From the NCBI GenBank assembly GCA_903772945.1, contig CAICTM010000182.1, positions 33,726 to 97,725 of the forward strand: a stretch of DNA of 64,000 bases, written 5' to 3'. Position numbers and translations under genes: made by a program. This stretch comes from Seminavis robusta. Lineage: Eukaryota; Bacillariophyta; Bacillariophyceae; Naviculales; Naviculaceae. Each line of letters starts with the position of its first letter. Position 1 is the first letter of the stretch. Under the pieces are notes generated by a model. That model did not search any database. It saw only the letters and a list, made by a program, of their open reading frames with translations, and was not told where the DNA came from. Below, one piece after another: positions 10,407 to 20,856 of this stretch.

Positions 10407-11275
10407 GGTTGATCGTTGACGGTTCAAGGATATGGTATAAATAAAATTCAGCAGATGAGCAGGTAGATCAACAGATAAGTATGAATGCTGAATGAGAAGA
10501 TTTGCGACGGAGCAGCTAGGCTAGCTAGCTTGTGGTAGTTAGGGAGTTCCTTGGTGGTCACTATCGATTCGATTCGATTCGTCGGCGAGTTCAGGTCGGA
10601 GCAGGCAGGTCGTGTTAGCGAGTCTCTTGATACACGAACATGGGTCTGGAGCATGATGGTGGTACAATTCAGCGGATGAGCTCGTGTCGATCGTTGCACC
10701 CTCGACAGTTTCCACGACACGCTTTCAATCAGGACAGCTCTAGACACCGTGGATATTCATTCAGCCCTCGCCCTCTTGTCTTGTTTCATCGCTTGTAATT
10801 CGTACAAGTCGACAGCGAGATGATGTTTAGTGCGGTACTCTGCCGAGGATGACTGCTTTTGGATTGAAGTGGCTGTGTACCCGGATCCACAATACGAAGA
10901 CATCTGCACATCTCTTGCACACTGAAGCCATGGTCTTGCCGTTGGCACCAAACCAAAAACCTCTCCCTCCATGTCAAGGATTTTCCAAAATGTCGTTCGT
11001 CCAGCAACATAAGTCAGAGTGATCTCCCTACCGTACTTCCAAACAGGCATCTTCCCTCTTCGGCTGAGAACACGAGAATGCTGAAAGTTTCTCAGGTCTC
11101 CTTTTTTGGTGGTCTAGTTTCTAAGAAATCTAGTGGGCATTCCCACGTGGAGAATTTTTCTAAAAATGGATCTACACATTGATTCAAGCTGGCAACCAAT
11201 CAGTCAGTTACGAAATACCAGCGGTACTACCGTATCCCTCGAAAGTTCCTCTTCTAGCCAGCCATGGCAGCTAAT
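10407..11275. other. Intergenic, former promoter of copy A
   Basis: The first 100 bases left of the gene start resemble the upstream region of copy D (GATCGTTGACGGTTCAAGGA, then a TATAAATAAA-like word and CAACAGAT). A (ATTCG)n microsatellite is at about 10563-10581. No supported gene. Confidence 0.5.
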
Positions 11276-12208
11276 TTAGTTTTCCATGCTGTGGTTGGCG
11301 CTTTCTCCCCTGGCAGCACAACACCGAAGCAAAATCTCATAGGCAGGGAACGAGTCCTTGAGTGCGGGAAGCAGCTTTTGATTCAAGGGTTTGACGGGTG
11401 TTTCCTTCTTGTTGGGTGCGTTTGGATCCGGAATCTTCCAACCAGTGGACGCAAGAGCATTTACGTACCACCAAGGAGCATGACGAGAATCGCACTGGTG
11501 AGGTCCTGCCTTCCATGTCATCATGCTTGGCTTGTAAGGGACTCCGAGTTCCTTGCAGACCGCAAGGAGTACTCCGGGTGGATCGGCCACAAGTTTGTCC
11601 GAGTCCATAATGGTGACGGGAACCTCCAAGCCGAGACGAAGACGGAGGGCCGTGTAAATGGACACGAGGGGGACAATACCGACATCCTCCGTGGAACAGG
11701 ACTCGTGATGAACTCCAGACAAGACATCCCAACTTCGAAGAATGGCAACGGGATCTCGAATGAGGAACATGTGCTTGTGGACGAAGTGCACTCCTGGAAT
11801 AGATTCCACGTGGACGTCGTTTTCAAAGTCGTATAGAAAGTGTGTCTTGCTCATGTGCTTGATGAAAATGAGAGGGGGGTCTTCGTTGTCAGTGTCATTG
11901 GCCTTGTCATTGGCCATCAACTTTTGCGCAGCCGCGTGAATGCGTTCGCCCAACGAGAGTGTTTCTCGTTTCCATAGAAGCTCTTCTTCAGGTCTGTCAT
12001 TGGGGGGCACTCCTTCAATCATGTTGATCTGGTAAGGTCGCTGCACTTGATTGCCCTTGGAAATCAGCCATTCTCGCTTCAAGGGTTCATCAATCGCCAC
12101 GCAGTTCTTTCCTCGAGCTTCAAATGAGTACAGCAATGCCGTGGAACGAGAACGAGGAGCCGTCCAGCAGTGAACCACCGTAATCTTCTTTTCTTGGTCC
12201 ATTGTCAT
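11276..12208 (-). CDS. Sulfotransferase-like P-loop protein (plant 'BCAT-like' family)
   Basis: An ATG-started frame of 310 aa; an ATG at 12202 is an alternative. The N-terminus VVHCWTAPRSRSTALLYSFE is a PAPS-type P-loop (5'-phosphosulfate loop-like), followed by AIDEPLKREW. The second nucleotide-binding element, FLIRDPVAILRSWD at about residue 148, is also present. Later blocks SIYTALR, VTIMDSDKLVADPPGVLL, CKELGVPYK, MTWKAGP and APWWYVNALASTGW match a eukaryotic family often misnamed branched-chain-amino-acid aminotransferase-like; these proteins have the sulfotransferase fold and no PLP site. No signal peptide or membrane anchor is seen, so the protein is probably cytosolic. Length is normal for the family. 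The substrate cannot be told from sequence. Confidence 0.8.
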   Translation of the reverse strand: MTMDQEKKITVVHCWTAPRSRSTALLYSFEARGKNCVAIDEPLKREWLISKGNQVQRPYQINMIEGVPPNDRPEEELLWKRETLSLGERIHAAAQKLMANDKANDTDNEDPPLIFIKHMSKTHFLYDFENDVHVESIPGVHFVHKHMFLIRDPVAILRSWDVLSGVHHESCSTEDVGIVPLVSIYTALRLRLGLEVPVTIMDSDKLVADPPGVLLAVCKELGVPYKPSMMTWKAGPHQCDSRHAPWWYVNALASTGWKIPDPNAPNKKETPVKPLNQKLLPALKDSFPAYEILLRCCAARGESANHSMEN

Positions 12209-13690
12209 GGTCAAACAAGCAAGCAAAAATCAAATCAGGGCAGTTCTGGTCACTTCTGGTCAACTTGCTCGAAAAATTATGAGCTTCGATGTTTTATAGA
12301 TTGACTTACCAGCCATCCAGCACTAGCTCACGAGCTACTAGTATCTATCAGTGGCAAGCCATTGAACCCGGTAGCACGCGCCGCATTGCTTGGCATTCAT
12401 GCACAAGATAGCTTCCGCACAGCGCTCGTCGGCTTGGCTCCAACTAAAATGGGACCTCTGTCTTTGCATATAAATAGAACGGATGGATCATATGAGGCCG
12501 AGCAGCAGAGGCTGCAGCTGACAGCTTCTACTTCCGCCAAATCAAATCTAGCTAGCTATTAATAGCTAGCATTGTACCGAATGACGAATCTGAGTCAAAT
12601 GACTCGACTCGATTCAATGGAATCTTTCACACTTGCCACTCTTGCTAGCTGGCTACGGTAGCTAGTAGCTATTCTCTCTAGTCTTTCCAGTACGATGTAG
12701 TTTGAAAGATCTGCTTCCTCCAAAATGCGGAACCATTGTCACACTCGGAAGTCCTCGAGTGATTGATCATGACTGCGTAGTCTGTACTAGTACTGATACA
12801 TGCGGTTCTTTGATGCTCTTTCACGCTTTGACTTTGTGGATGATGCATCTTCCACGTTGTGCGTCCCTTTACTAATAATGCCTTGTCTACGTACCTGAGT
12901 AGCTCAACAGATACTCCAACCAAAAAAATTGAACGAGGAGAAAGTGGGGAAGATTCCACGTACCGGTACCGTACGGTACGGTAAGTTGGCCGCATTGAGA
13001 TTCTCAGCGAGGCTTGTGTATTGCGCCGCATCATTGGAAGTTTCCTGTGATCATTCCATTCGATTCGTTGACTGCCTCTCCCAGGCTCTGTGCGTGACCA
13101 CGGCAGGAAAGACTCAGCTATACCACTGCTGGCATAGAGGATAGATAGATAAGCACTTCCTTCAGGAAGCTCCTCGTTTATTGTATTCCTGCCTGGCTGC
13201 CAGTGGCCTGTTTTGGCACAGCACTGCACTGCGTCCTCTAGTATGATGCTGCGACTATACAATCCAACTTGCAACCTGCAAGAACATGCACCTAGCTACA
13301 GAAGCTATAGCCTCACCAACATCAGGCTCCCCACGCACGAAGACTTGCTCAGGGAAGTACCGGTATCAGTTCCGGTACCCGCTACCGGTGCTGGTACGGT
13401 ACATGATGTACGATTTCAGATGAAGCTCTGGCAACTTGCAACAATGTACATTGTACTAGCTAGCCAAGGTGGTAGGTTTAGTAGAGCTGTTTAGTTAGGA
13501 CGAGGCCAAGAATTGAATGGAAGAGGCTTTTTAAATAGCCTTTAATCTTAGCCTTACTGTATTCCCAATGCAGACGGTTTTCACGCCACAGAACTGGAGG
13601 TGGCCAAATAAGCACAAGAGCAAAGCTCCAAAGCCAACCAACCGCTGTCTATTGCACTCTAGTAGGAAGATAGCTAGCTAGACAACCATT
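12209..13690. other. Intergenic, no supported gene
   Basis: Divergent promoter space between the sulfotransferase-like gene (minus) and the membrane-protein gene (plus). Contains GGTACCGTACGGTACGGTA near 12964-12982 and many CTAGCTAG words. A long minus-strand open stretch at 12678-13274 has no ATG start and no recognisable domain. Confidence 0.6.
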
Positions 13691-14944
13691 ATGTCACCAC
13701 CGATACCGATACCCCACCAAACCCCAGTTACTACATGTACTACTAATAGTAGCATTAGTGTATCAGATGATACCGAACCGTTGCTAGACAGCGGCTGCGG
13801 TACCGGTAGTACTCGTAATACGTGTTCTACCGTTGCTACCGGTACGGGCCGTGGATATCGCACTACGCCTCCTCAGCCGCAAGCAGGTGGTACCGGTACG
13901 ATTAGCAGTACATGTAGTAGTAGTAAGCCTCGAGGTGGCTTGAACGCTTCTCTGAATCACTCTTCCAACATTCTGTTGATTTATCGACTCCAGGAAATGC
14001 GACAGTTGGCCAATGTCAACTTCACACTGGCTCTGCTGTGTCTGGTTTACTGCGGGATTAACATGACCCTCATTTTTGTCAACTATGTAAACTCGCATTA
14101 CGAGGGGGAGGAGAAAGATGCACCCGTTTCACCAATCATGTTTCACCTGGTAGAGTTCTGGGCTACCTTTTGCTTTGCAATCCTAGAATGCATCTCTCTC
14201 ATCAGCACACCCAAGGCACTCAGGACCATCTACAATGATCCGCTTATGCTCAAGCTCATTCTATTCTTCAACATTGTCGCATCTTTTGTCCCGGCTCTTT
14301 TGGTTACCATGAACTTGGAACTATTTGAAGTCGTGTCACACGAAATTGAGTATGTCAATGAAATCACACTCACATTTGTAGACATGGTGCTCCTCTGGTC
14401 CATCTTCCAATGGGATACTAGCAGTACTAGCAGCAATACTGGCGCGGATGATGATTGCTGCGACAATGACAATGACGAAGACAATGACGACGACGACGAC
14501 AAATTCAGTTACAGCAAGCTCTTCATGACCTGCCTCGCCGCTATGGTGGCATTGGTCCAACTGGGATGTTACAATCTCATGGGACGCACGTCGGATGGAG
14601 ACATGAGAGGAGAAGTTTTGGCACACTACTGCGAGTTCATCTTTGAAATTATCAGCAGTCTCATTGCATTCTTCTTTTGTCTGGAGAATAAGTTCATTGC
14701 CGACAAGGAAATTGGATTCATCCTGTACGGAACACACAATGATGGACTGGGATGTCACATTTGCCATGATCAATCCATACAGTTTGAACAGACCTATTTT
14801 CTGCCTCCACACAACAGCAACTACCACCACCACCAAAAAGGGTTGGATCATACTGCAGCTCGACTACAACGGCAAGGAGACAATCAGCAAGCCCAATCCT
14901 CTTCCGTCTTGCCTCACCACTCCACATATGGCTCGCTCGGCTGA
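13691..14944 (+). CDS. Six-helix membrane protein of unknown function
   Basis: An ATG-started frame of 417 aa. Residues 1-90 are a Ser/Thr/Gly-rich cytosolic-type leader encoded largely by TACCGGTAC-like repeats. Six hydrophobic helices follow at about 111-133, 154-172, 186-207, 222-240, 276-296 and 312-331. An acidic loop (residues 252-270, mostly Asp/Asn with two Cys) separates helices four and five. After helix six comes a short CHICHD motif and a His/Gln-rich tail ending STYGSLG. No signal peptide. The arrangement does not match a transporter family that I recognise; the conserved-looking helices against low-complexity ends suggest a genuine gene. Function unknown. Confidence 0.65.
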   Translation: MSPPIPIPHQTPVTTCTTNSSISVSDDTEPLLDSGCGTGSTRNTCSTVATGTGRGYRTTPPQPQAGGTGTISSTCSSSKPRGGLNASLNHSSNILLIYRLQEMRQLANVNFTLALLCLVYCGINMTLIFVNYVNSHYEGEEKDAPVSPIMFHLVEFWATFCFAILECISLISTPKALRTIYNDPLMLKLILFFNIVASFVPALLVTMNLELFEVVSHEIEYVNEITLTFVDMVLLWSIFQWDTSSTSSNTGADDDCCDNDNDEDNDDDDDKFSYSKLFMTCLAAMVALVQLGCYNLMGRTSDGDMRGEVLAHYCEFIFEIISSLIAFFFCLENKFIADKEIGFILYGTHNDGLGCHICHDQSIQFEQTYFLPPHNSNYHHHQKGLDHTAARLQRQGDNQQAQSSSVLPHHSTYGSLG

Positions 14945-15228
14945 TAATGACTTCTTGCTGAACCTTTTTGAACGACTAGCAGCTAATAACTAGCTAGCGT
15001 CAAACAAACGATGAAAACGAAGCTTCTGTACGCATGTAACTATGCATACACGGTACCGGTAGCCAGCCTATGACAACGAGACCAAATACTGTACAGTACA
15101 CGACTACGCTACTTGTTTTAATACTAGTTTATACAAGGGCATCGATTGTCTGTTCCGCTTTCTGTCTGTCTGTAGCCGTGGTTCGTTCCTTTTCCTTGCC
15201 ATTCATCACTTCTTTATTATGAGAACAT

Positions 15229-17030
15229 TTACACCCCGACTTGTGGCTGTTGCTGTTGTTGTGGTGGTTGGGTGTGCATTTCTGCTGTTGCTGTAGTAGT
15301 TGTATCAGTTGTAGCGATTGCTGTACTAGTAGCAGGTTGCTTTGGCGCCGGCGCCCCTTCCGGTTCTCCTTCTGCCGGTCGTTTGTGAGTGTCCAGAACT
15401 GTCGTCGTAGTTGCAGCTGCAATTGGTTGTGTGATCGTTAGTGTTGGTTGTGGGATCGTTAGTGTTGGTTGTTGGCTTGTTGGTGATGGTTGTTGCTGCT
15501 GCTGCTGCTGTTGTAGACTCATAGCGGCAGCTTGTGACAAGGATTGCATCAAGTCTGGCATTCGTTGTGGTGGTGGTGGTGGCGGAGCAGCTGGATCTAC
15601 TGTTGGCATGGTTGGTACGACGTTGGCGGGTGGCTGCGGTTGTGTTTGAACTGCTGTTGGTGGAGTTGCAAGGGGCGGCTGTACGTGATGAGTGACAGTC
15701 GGAGCCAGGACTGGTGCGGGAGGTGGCGGCTGTACGGGTACATGCACGGGTGCTGGAACGGGGGGTGCTGCCGCCATAATGTGAGCCGGTGTAGGTGCCG
15801 AAGGAGGCGGTTGCACAATAGTCCCCGCAGCGACTGCAGCCGCCGCCGCAATGGCAGCGGCATGTGGGTTGTGATGCTGAATCGACGGTGGTGGAGCAGA
15901 CGTTGGCGGGGGCATGGTGGTTCCTGTATGACTAGCACCACTGGTACTACTTGTAGTAGTGGTGGCCATGAGTTGCTGTACAAGAGCGGCCAACTTGTCG
16001 TACTCTTGTGTCATACTGGTGATGCGTCGATTGCACTCGTACGACATTTCTGCCAATCGTCGATCGGTATCATCTCGTAACTGTCCAATAGTATCTTTGA
16101 GCCTGTTGACTTCAGCCTTGAGTGATTCCAAGTCATCTTTGGATTGCTGATCTGACTTTGTGGCTCGTTTGATCTGATGCAATAGTTCGGGTCTATCCTT
16201 TTGAAACTTTTCATGATAAAATCGCACATAGCAAGCCGTCCGTGGATCGACATCGGACGTGAGAATGGGATCCGTGCGTAGTTTTCGAAATCCGTAAAAG
16301 TTGAGTTGTCTTGCAAAACTGGAAAAGTTGGAGTGCTTGAAATAGAGTGGTAGGACTCCCTAATGTAGTAAAATCACAAATGATGAATGCACAAACAAAA
16401 CAAAACAGAACGCAACGTATGGTTAGATCAGGTGAGTGAGTAAAGCTCAGGTCAAGCTCAGGTCAAGCTCAGGTCAAGCTATGACATAGCTATAGCCATA
16501 GCTATCCATAGACCTTAGTTAGCTAGCAAAGCTTTGCTACTAATAAACTCACACTTGCAAACTTTTCTACATTTTTGACGACAAAGTTGGATCCATCGAC
16601 ACTCCAGGTCGCCACCGTGGGTTCACAGCGGTCAATCATGTGGTAGGTCTCTGCGTGATGTCCAATGCAACGAACATGGTATAGAAAATGATTAGGGATA
16701 AAAATAAGGATAGAAAAATGACAGATCAAGTGTGAGTGACACAGTCTGGACCGACTGTAGAGTTTGTACAGTACTCAATGGGAACGCACTGGAAAGAAAG
16801 AGCGGCAACTGATGCTGTTTGGGACAAGCAGACAATGACGCCGATTTGCCTCCTCTGGTGCAAGCAGCGTTATTACTACTATTAATAGTAGCAGTACCAG
16901 CGCCAGTAGTAGCTCCACCCGTAGCATTACTACCAGTACTAGCATCAGCGTAAGGAGGCGCCGCTGCTCCAAGCGAACAAAGAGCGTCGCACGTCAAGCG
17001 AGTCGCGTCTTGTTGGTCGTTGGACATCAT
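15229..17030 (-). CDS. Heat shock factor-type transcription factor, HSF-A (3 exons, 489 aa)
   Basis: Exons (minus strand): 17030-16790, 16650-16553, 16359-15229; introns of 139 and 193 nt with GTGCGT/GCAG and GTGAGT/TTAG ends. Spliced, the DNA-binding domain reads LPLFLSKTYHMIDRCEP, VATWSVDGSNFVV, KFASGVLPLYFKHSNFSSFA, RQLNFYGFRKL, about residues 74-170, with the HSF recognition helix region SNFSSFARQLNFYGF intact. A heptad-rich oligomerisation region follows (about 181-247), then a long Pro/Gln/Ala/Thr-rich putative activation region with a poly-Gln run. The first intron falls at the same place as in HSF-B and HSF-C (just before KTYHM); the second is unique here. Expected to bind heat-shock-type elements as a trimer in the nucleus. 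Convergent with the membrane-protein gene. Confidence 0.85.
16444..16480. repeat. Three 11-bp direct repeats in HSF-A intron 2
   Basis: The unit CAGGTCAAGCT is repeated three times without interruption inside the second intron, followed by a palindromic ATAGCTATAGCCATAGCTAT-like stretch. Confidence 0.8.
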
Positions 17031-17913
17031 TGCTTCCGTTCAGTCACTAGTGAAGATGTATAGTAGACTATAGAAGAGATTGTTGTTGCTTGTTGTTGTT
17101 GCTTGTTGTCTCTTCGCTTTGACTTTGACTTCTCTAAAACTAATCAAGAAGATGGATAGATTGACTTTTTGAATGGTTTGCTCCTTCGAACTCTTCGTGC
17201 ATTTCCTACCAACTTCTACGCAGCGCGCCGGTCTGACACCACTCCTTCTTCGTGCTTCCAAGCCTGGAACCATCGAGAAGGCTCCGAATGATTCAATCTC
17301 CAAGAGCCTCTCGGAATACAGAAGTGCGACCACGCAAGCCAAACCTTCCAAATCGAAAGAACATGTTTAAGAATAGGAATACAAATACAAGGTGTCGGCT
17401 TCTGAAGATAAAGCCTTTGCTTCCGACAAGATTTGATTTGATTTCAGTGTCAGTCGACTGACGTCGCTTCTCATTATTTCAAAAACAAAAAGCTCAAGCA
17501 TTTGGTGCGACATTGATGCCCAGCCTACCGTACGGTACGGTATGGTACGGTACGGTATGGTAGGATTCAGTAAGGTCATGGGGCACCTCAAGGATGTTTC
17601 CAGTCGTCGCTCATCAATTGACTGGCTGGCCACTCGTTGCTACCGGTACCATCTGCCATCTGTACGGCAACGTTGAACCGCCGTTTCCTATGAAAGATAA
17701 AAACCAACGCTGTGCGCTCGCTCGCATGCTTCGTTGCAAAATGGTCTCCTCTCGTGAATTTACTTCCAACTTTTTAAAAATTGTTTAGTTGCTCTCGTTC
17801 TCATTTTCATTTTTCATTTATCCCTGCTATCATTCATTGTACTATCTATAGTACCGGTAGTTTAGTTACTTCCGCAGTCCTATTTGTTGATCCTTTGAAT
17901 CCAACAGTCAACC
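17031..17913. other. Bidirectional promoter region between HSF-A and propeller copy B
   Basis: The two genes diverge from this 0.9-kb gap. It contains a TACGGTACGG-type array at about 17526-17562 and a TAGTACCGGTAG word near 17850. No supported gene. Confidence 0.5.
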
Positions 17914-19579
17914 ATGTTAGTGAATTTCAACAATCTTGCACAATGGTGCCGTGGCCCTACAAGTTTCTCAAAGGCTATCCTGCTGTGTCTTCATGCTGCT
18001 TTTCTCTTTCTATCAGTGGTAGGCACCAGTGCTGGTACCACTGAACCCCAAAAGTATTCACTGCACATGATTGACTTGAATGCGGAGCATCGTCGGTTGG
18101 TTCCCATCAGCGGATATGTTCAGTTTGGAGGAAATCTTGTGGGAGATACCAATAGGGGAGAATTTGGAGAGTCTGTGACCATAGATGAGACAGGAACAAC
18201 AATAGTGGTCCATGAAAGACAAACTGGCATTGTTCGAGTCTACGAGAATGCTGCCAATGGATGGACTCCAAAAGGTCAAGTCTTGACAGGTTTTCCTGTC
18301 TCTTTTATCTTCAATAGTGGTCGTTCAGTTGCAATATCACGAGATGGCAGCATTGTTGCTGTGGGCTCTACCAACAATCGAGTTGTTTTTGTATTCCAAT
18401 ACAACACAAGCGCAGACATGTGGGTGCAAAGAGGCAGTACAATTCAAGGTGTTGAGAGAGATGGAACATCGCCAATTGCATCATTTGGTTTTTCCATTTC
18501 TATGTCAGCAGATGGAAACAAAATTGCAGTTGGGGCTCCCGAATATGACAGCCCAACTCTACTTGACATTGGCTTTGCAACAAACTACTTCTGGAATGGC
18601 ACTGACTGGGAGCGTTATGACTATTTTGGTGACATTTCTGGATTTTATGGAGAAATTCAAAATGCACAGTTGGGGGCATCTGTAGCCTTTTCTGGAGATG
18701 GCAGCTGGTTTGCTATTGGAATGCCCGGATCTGGATCCTCTGAGTCTCTAGCCACACGGTTTGGTGAATGCCGTGTTTACAACATCGAAAGCTTAGTTGT
18801 CCAGACTAATATTGTTGACGGTGGAGCAATGTTTGGGTCTGCTATCAATGACCGGTTTGGCAATTCCGTGGCTCTAAGTTATGATGGAAGCATCATTGCA
18901 GTTGGTTCTCCTGGATTTGATGGAGATTTCTCTAACACTATTGGTAGGGTACAAGTCTTTGAAAGAATCGGAGAAACATGGAGGCAATTGGGAAGGTAAT
19001 CATTGCGCACTGTGAAATGTGTATGCCCCATGATTTTATTGATTACTGACCCCGCCCCTTGTGGATTGTGATACATAATACAAAAGTGATCTCATCGGGG
19101 ACAACGAAATAGATGGCTTTGGGTCCACCATTGATTTATCGGATGATGGCAAAACCCTTGTGGCTGGATCTGTAACTGTTTTCTTGGGCTCAACCCCTAC
19201 ACCTTCTCGCGGTTACACTCGCATCTACAAGTTTGATGGCACGGATTGGGTCCTTCAAGAGATCAGCAGGGCCCAAGGTTTTGATATTGATGGAATTAGG
19301 GAAGGTGATGAGTTGGGATGGAGTGTTGCCGTTTCTGGTGATGGGACCAAAGTCCTTGTTGGAGCACCCTTTTATGATGGTCCTGACACAAATAATGGAC
19401 TTGTCCAAATGTGGGGACAAACTGACTTTCCCACATTTTCACCTATCCTGAATCCTTTGCCCCAAGTTGGCAACCTAGGCACTGGTGGAAGCCCTGCACA
19501 GGCCAGTTTGGTTAGTAGGGCATTCACTTGGTGGCAGGGAGCAGTGGCCTATTTGGAAGGTTTTTTTGTTTTTAATTGA
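17914..19579 (+). CDS. Secreted FG-GAP-like beta-propeller protein, copy B (2 exons, 524 aa)
   Basis: Exons 17914-18995 and 19087-19579; the intron (91 nt) has GTAATC and ACAAAAG ends, and the join gives LGSDLIGDNE, as in the paralogs. The N-terminus is hydrophobic at about residues 19-40 (a signal or signal-anchor sequence longer than in C and D). The body consists of about six or seven propeller-type repeats of the pattern FG.S(V/I)..S.DG..(I/V)AVG(A/S)P..D, for example SISMSADGNKIAVGAPEYDS, SVALSYDGSIIAVGSPGFD and TIDLSDDGKTLVAGS, resembling FG-GAP/integrin-alpha-like blades. The C-terminus GSPAQASLVSRAFTWWQGA is shared by all copies. Predicted extracellular; binding partner unknown. Confidence 0.8.
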
Positions 19580-20856
19580 TGTGGTTTTAAAAAGGATTGT
19601 CAAAGTGTCTTGGTATCAGCCATTCTGTTGGTCTCTGTTGGTGAAATCCTCCATATTAGTCTCTTGCTTGGACAGAACAACAGAAACCATGTTGGAACCG
19701 CCTTCGAGTAGTTCCAGCCCTTCTTGTCGTGACAGCAAGCCTAGTCTTTTCACGAGCAGCCCATCTATGGGATCTTGACGTGCCCCCTATCCCACCAAAG
19801 TTTCAGTGTAGTTAACACCAAACAGAAAGAAAGAAGAAAATATATACTAAATAGATATGATATGGACCTGGGGGGGGCTAAGTTAGGCAGAGCGGTTGCA
19901 TCGGTACCGTACCGGGAATGGATAGCACTGGTAGAGCAGGGAGCAGGGCAAAAGGGGGGCTAGGGGAATGCGTGGAGCAAGGAGGAAGTAGAGGGGAAGT
20001 AGAGGGAGTAAAAGGGTCAAGATTAGCGGAAGAGTGCAAGTGCACCATTGTCATCCCAGAGAGAACGGTGGTAGCTCATTGTGCCAGCAGGGAAACAGAA
20101 TGGTATCTGGAAGAGGCACCAACTACCGAGTTAGTGGAGTCAAGCTCTAGCTAGCTAGAGAAAGCTCTGGGACGATGGATTGCCTGCATGCAGTGGGGTT
20201 CATGGTAACCTCTCTACTGTAGCCCTACTGTATGAATCAAGCTCCCTCAAAAGCCAGAGAAAGCGAAATGCATGCATGGTCTCAGCACGAGCCCTTCGAA
20301 CTGCTTCCTTAAAATTCCCATGCCCGTGGGGGTCGGGTCGTGTGCGTTGCTGACTAAGGTTAGAGCTTAAATTGCTGGTTATTCGTTGGTGTTCGGAACT
20401 GATCGTTAGCCTGAGCGGCATTCCCATAGAACGCTGTACTGCGAACTGGACTGGAATGTGCGCACCCCTTTTGTCTTCCCTCGTCTATAGATAGAAGTAG
20501 ATTTATCAACAATAAGTCTTGTTTGTACTCAACGGATGTTCACTGTAGAACATGGTTAGAGATTGAGAAAATGTTTCCGCGACCTTTAAGTAATGTTTGC
20601 AGGGAAAGTGAAAGAAAGGGTTAAGAACGTGTGATTTTGTATGATTTTGAAACCTGCACGACGAGACGGCAGGCGACCCTCCAGATGGCAACAATTGAGT
20701 CAAGTCAAAAAGCCAACGCCCTCATCATAAAACAAACAGATTGGTCATTGCAAAGATCAAATCCAACCACGATACAACAGAGCAAGCACCTTGCAACCAA
20801 CCAGACAAGCAGTCCATTCAATACTAGTAATCGACAGTAGTAGTATATAGTCGACC
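19580..20856. other. Intergenic, no supported gene
   Basis: The first 60 bases are homologous to the 3' flank of copy D, so the propeller duplications include downstream sequence. The rest holds A/G-rich stretches near 19930-20030 and CTAGCTAG words. Contains the presumed HSF-B promoter. Confidence 0.55.

Noticed and set aside
11264-11836. 190-codon plus-strand frame
   Set aside because: Antisense to the sulfotransferase-like gene, whose motifs are clear on the minus strand.
12678-13274. 198-codon open frame on the minus strand
   Set aside because: No ATG at the start, low-complexity composition and no recognisable domain; lies in promoter-like DNA between two real genes.
15544-16080. 178-codon Gly/Cys/Trp-rich plus-strand frame
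   Set aside because: Antisense of the Pro/Gln-rich region of HSF-A.
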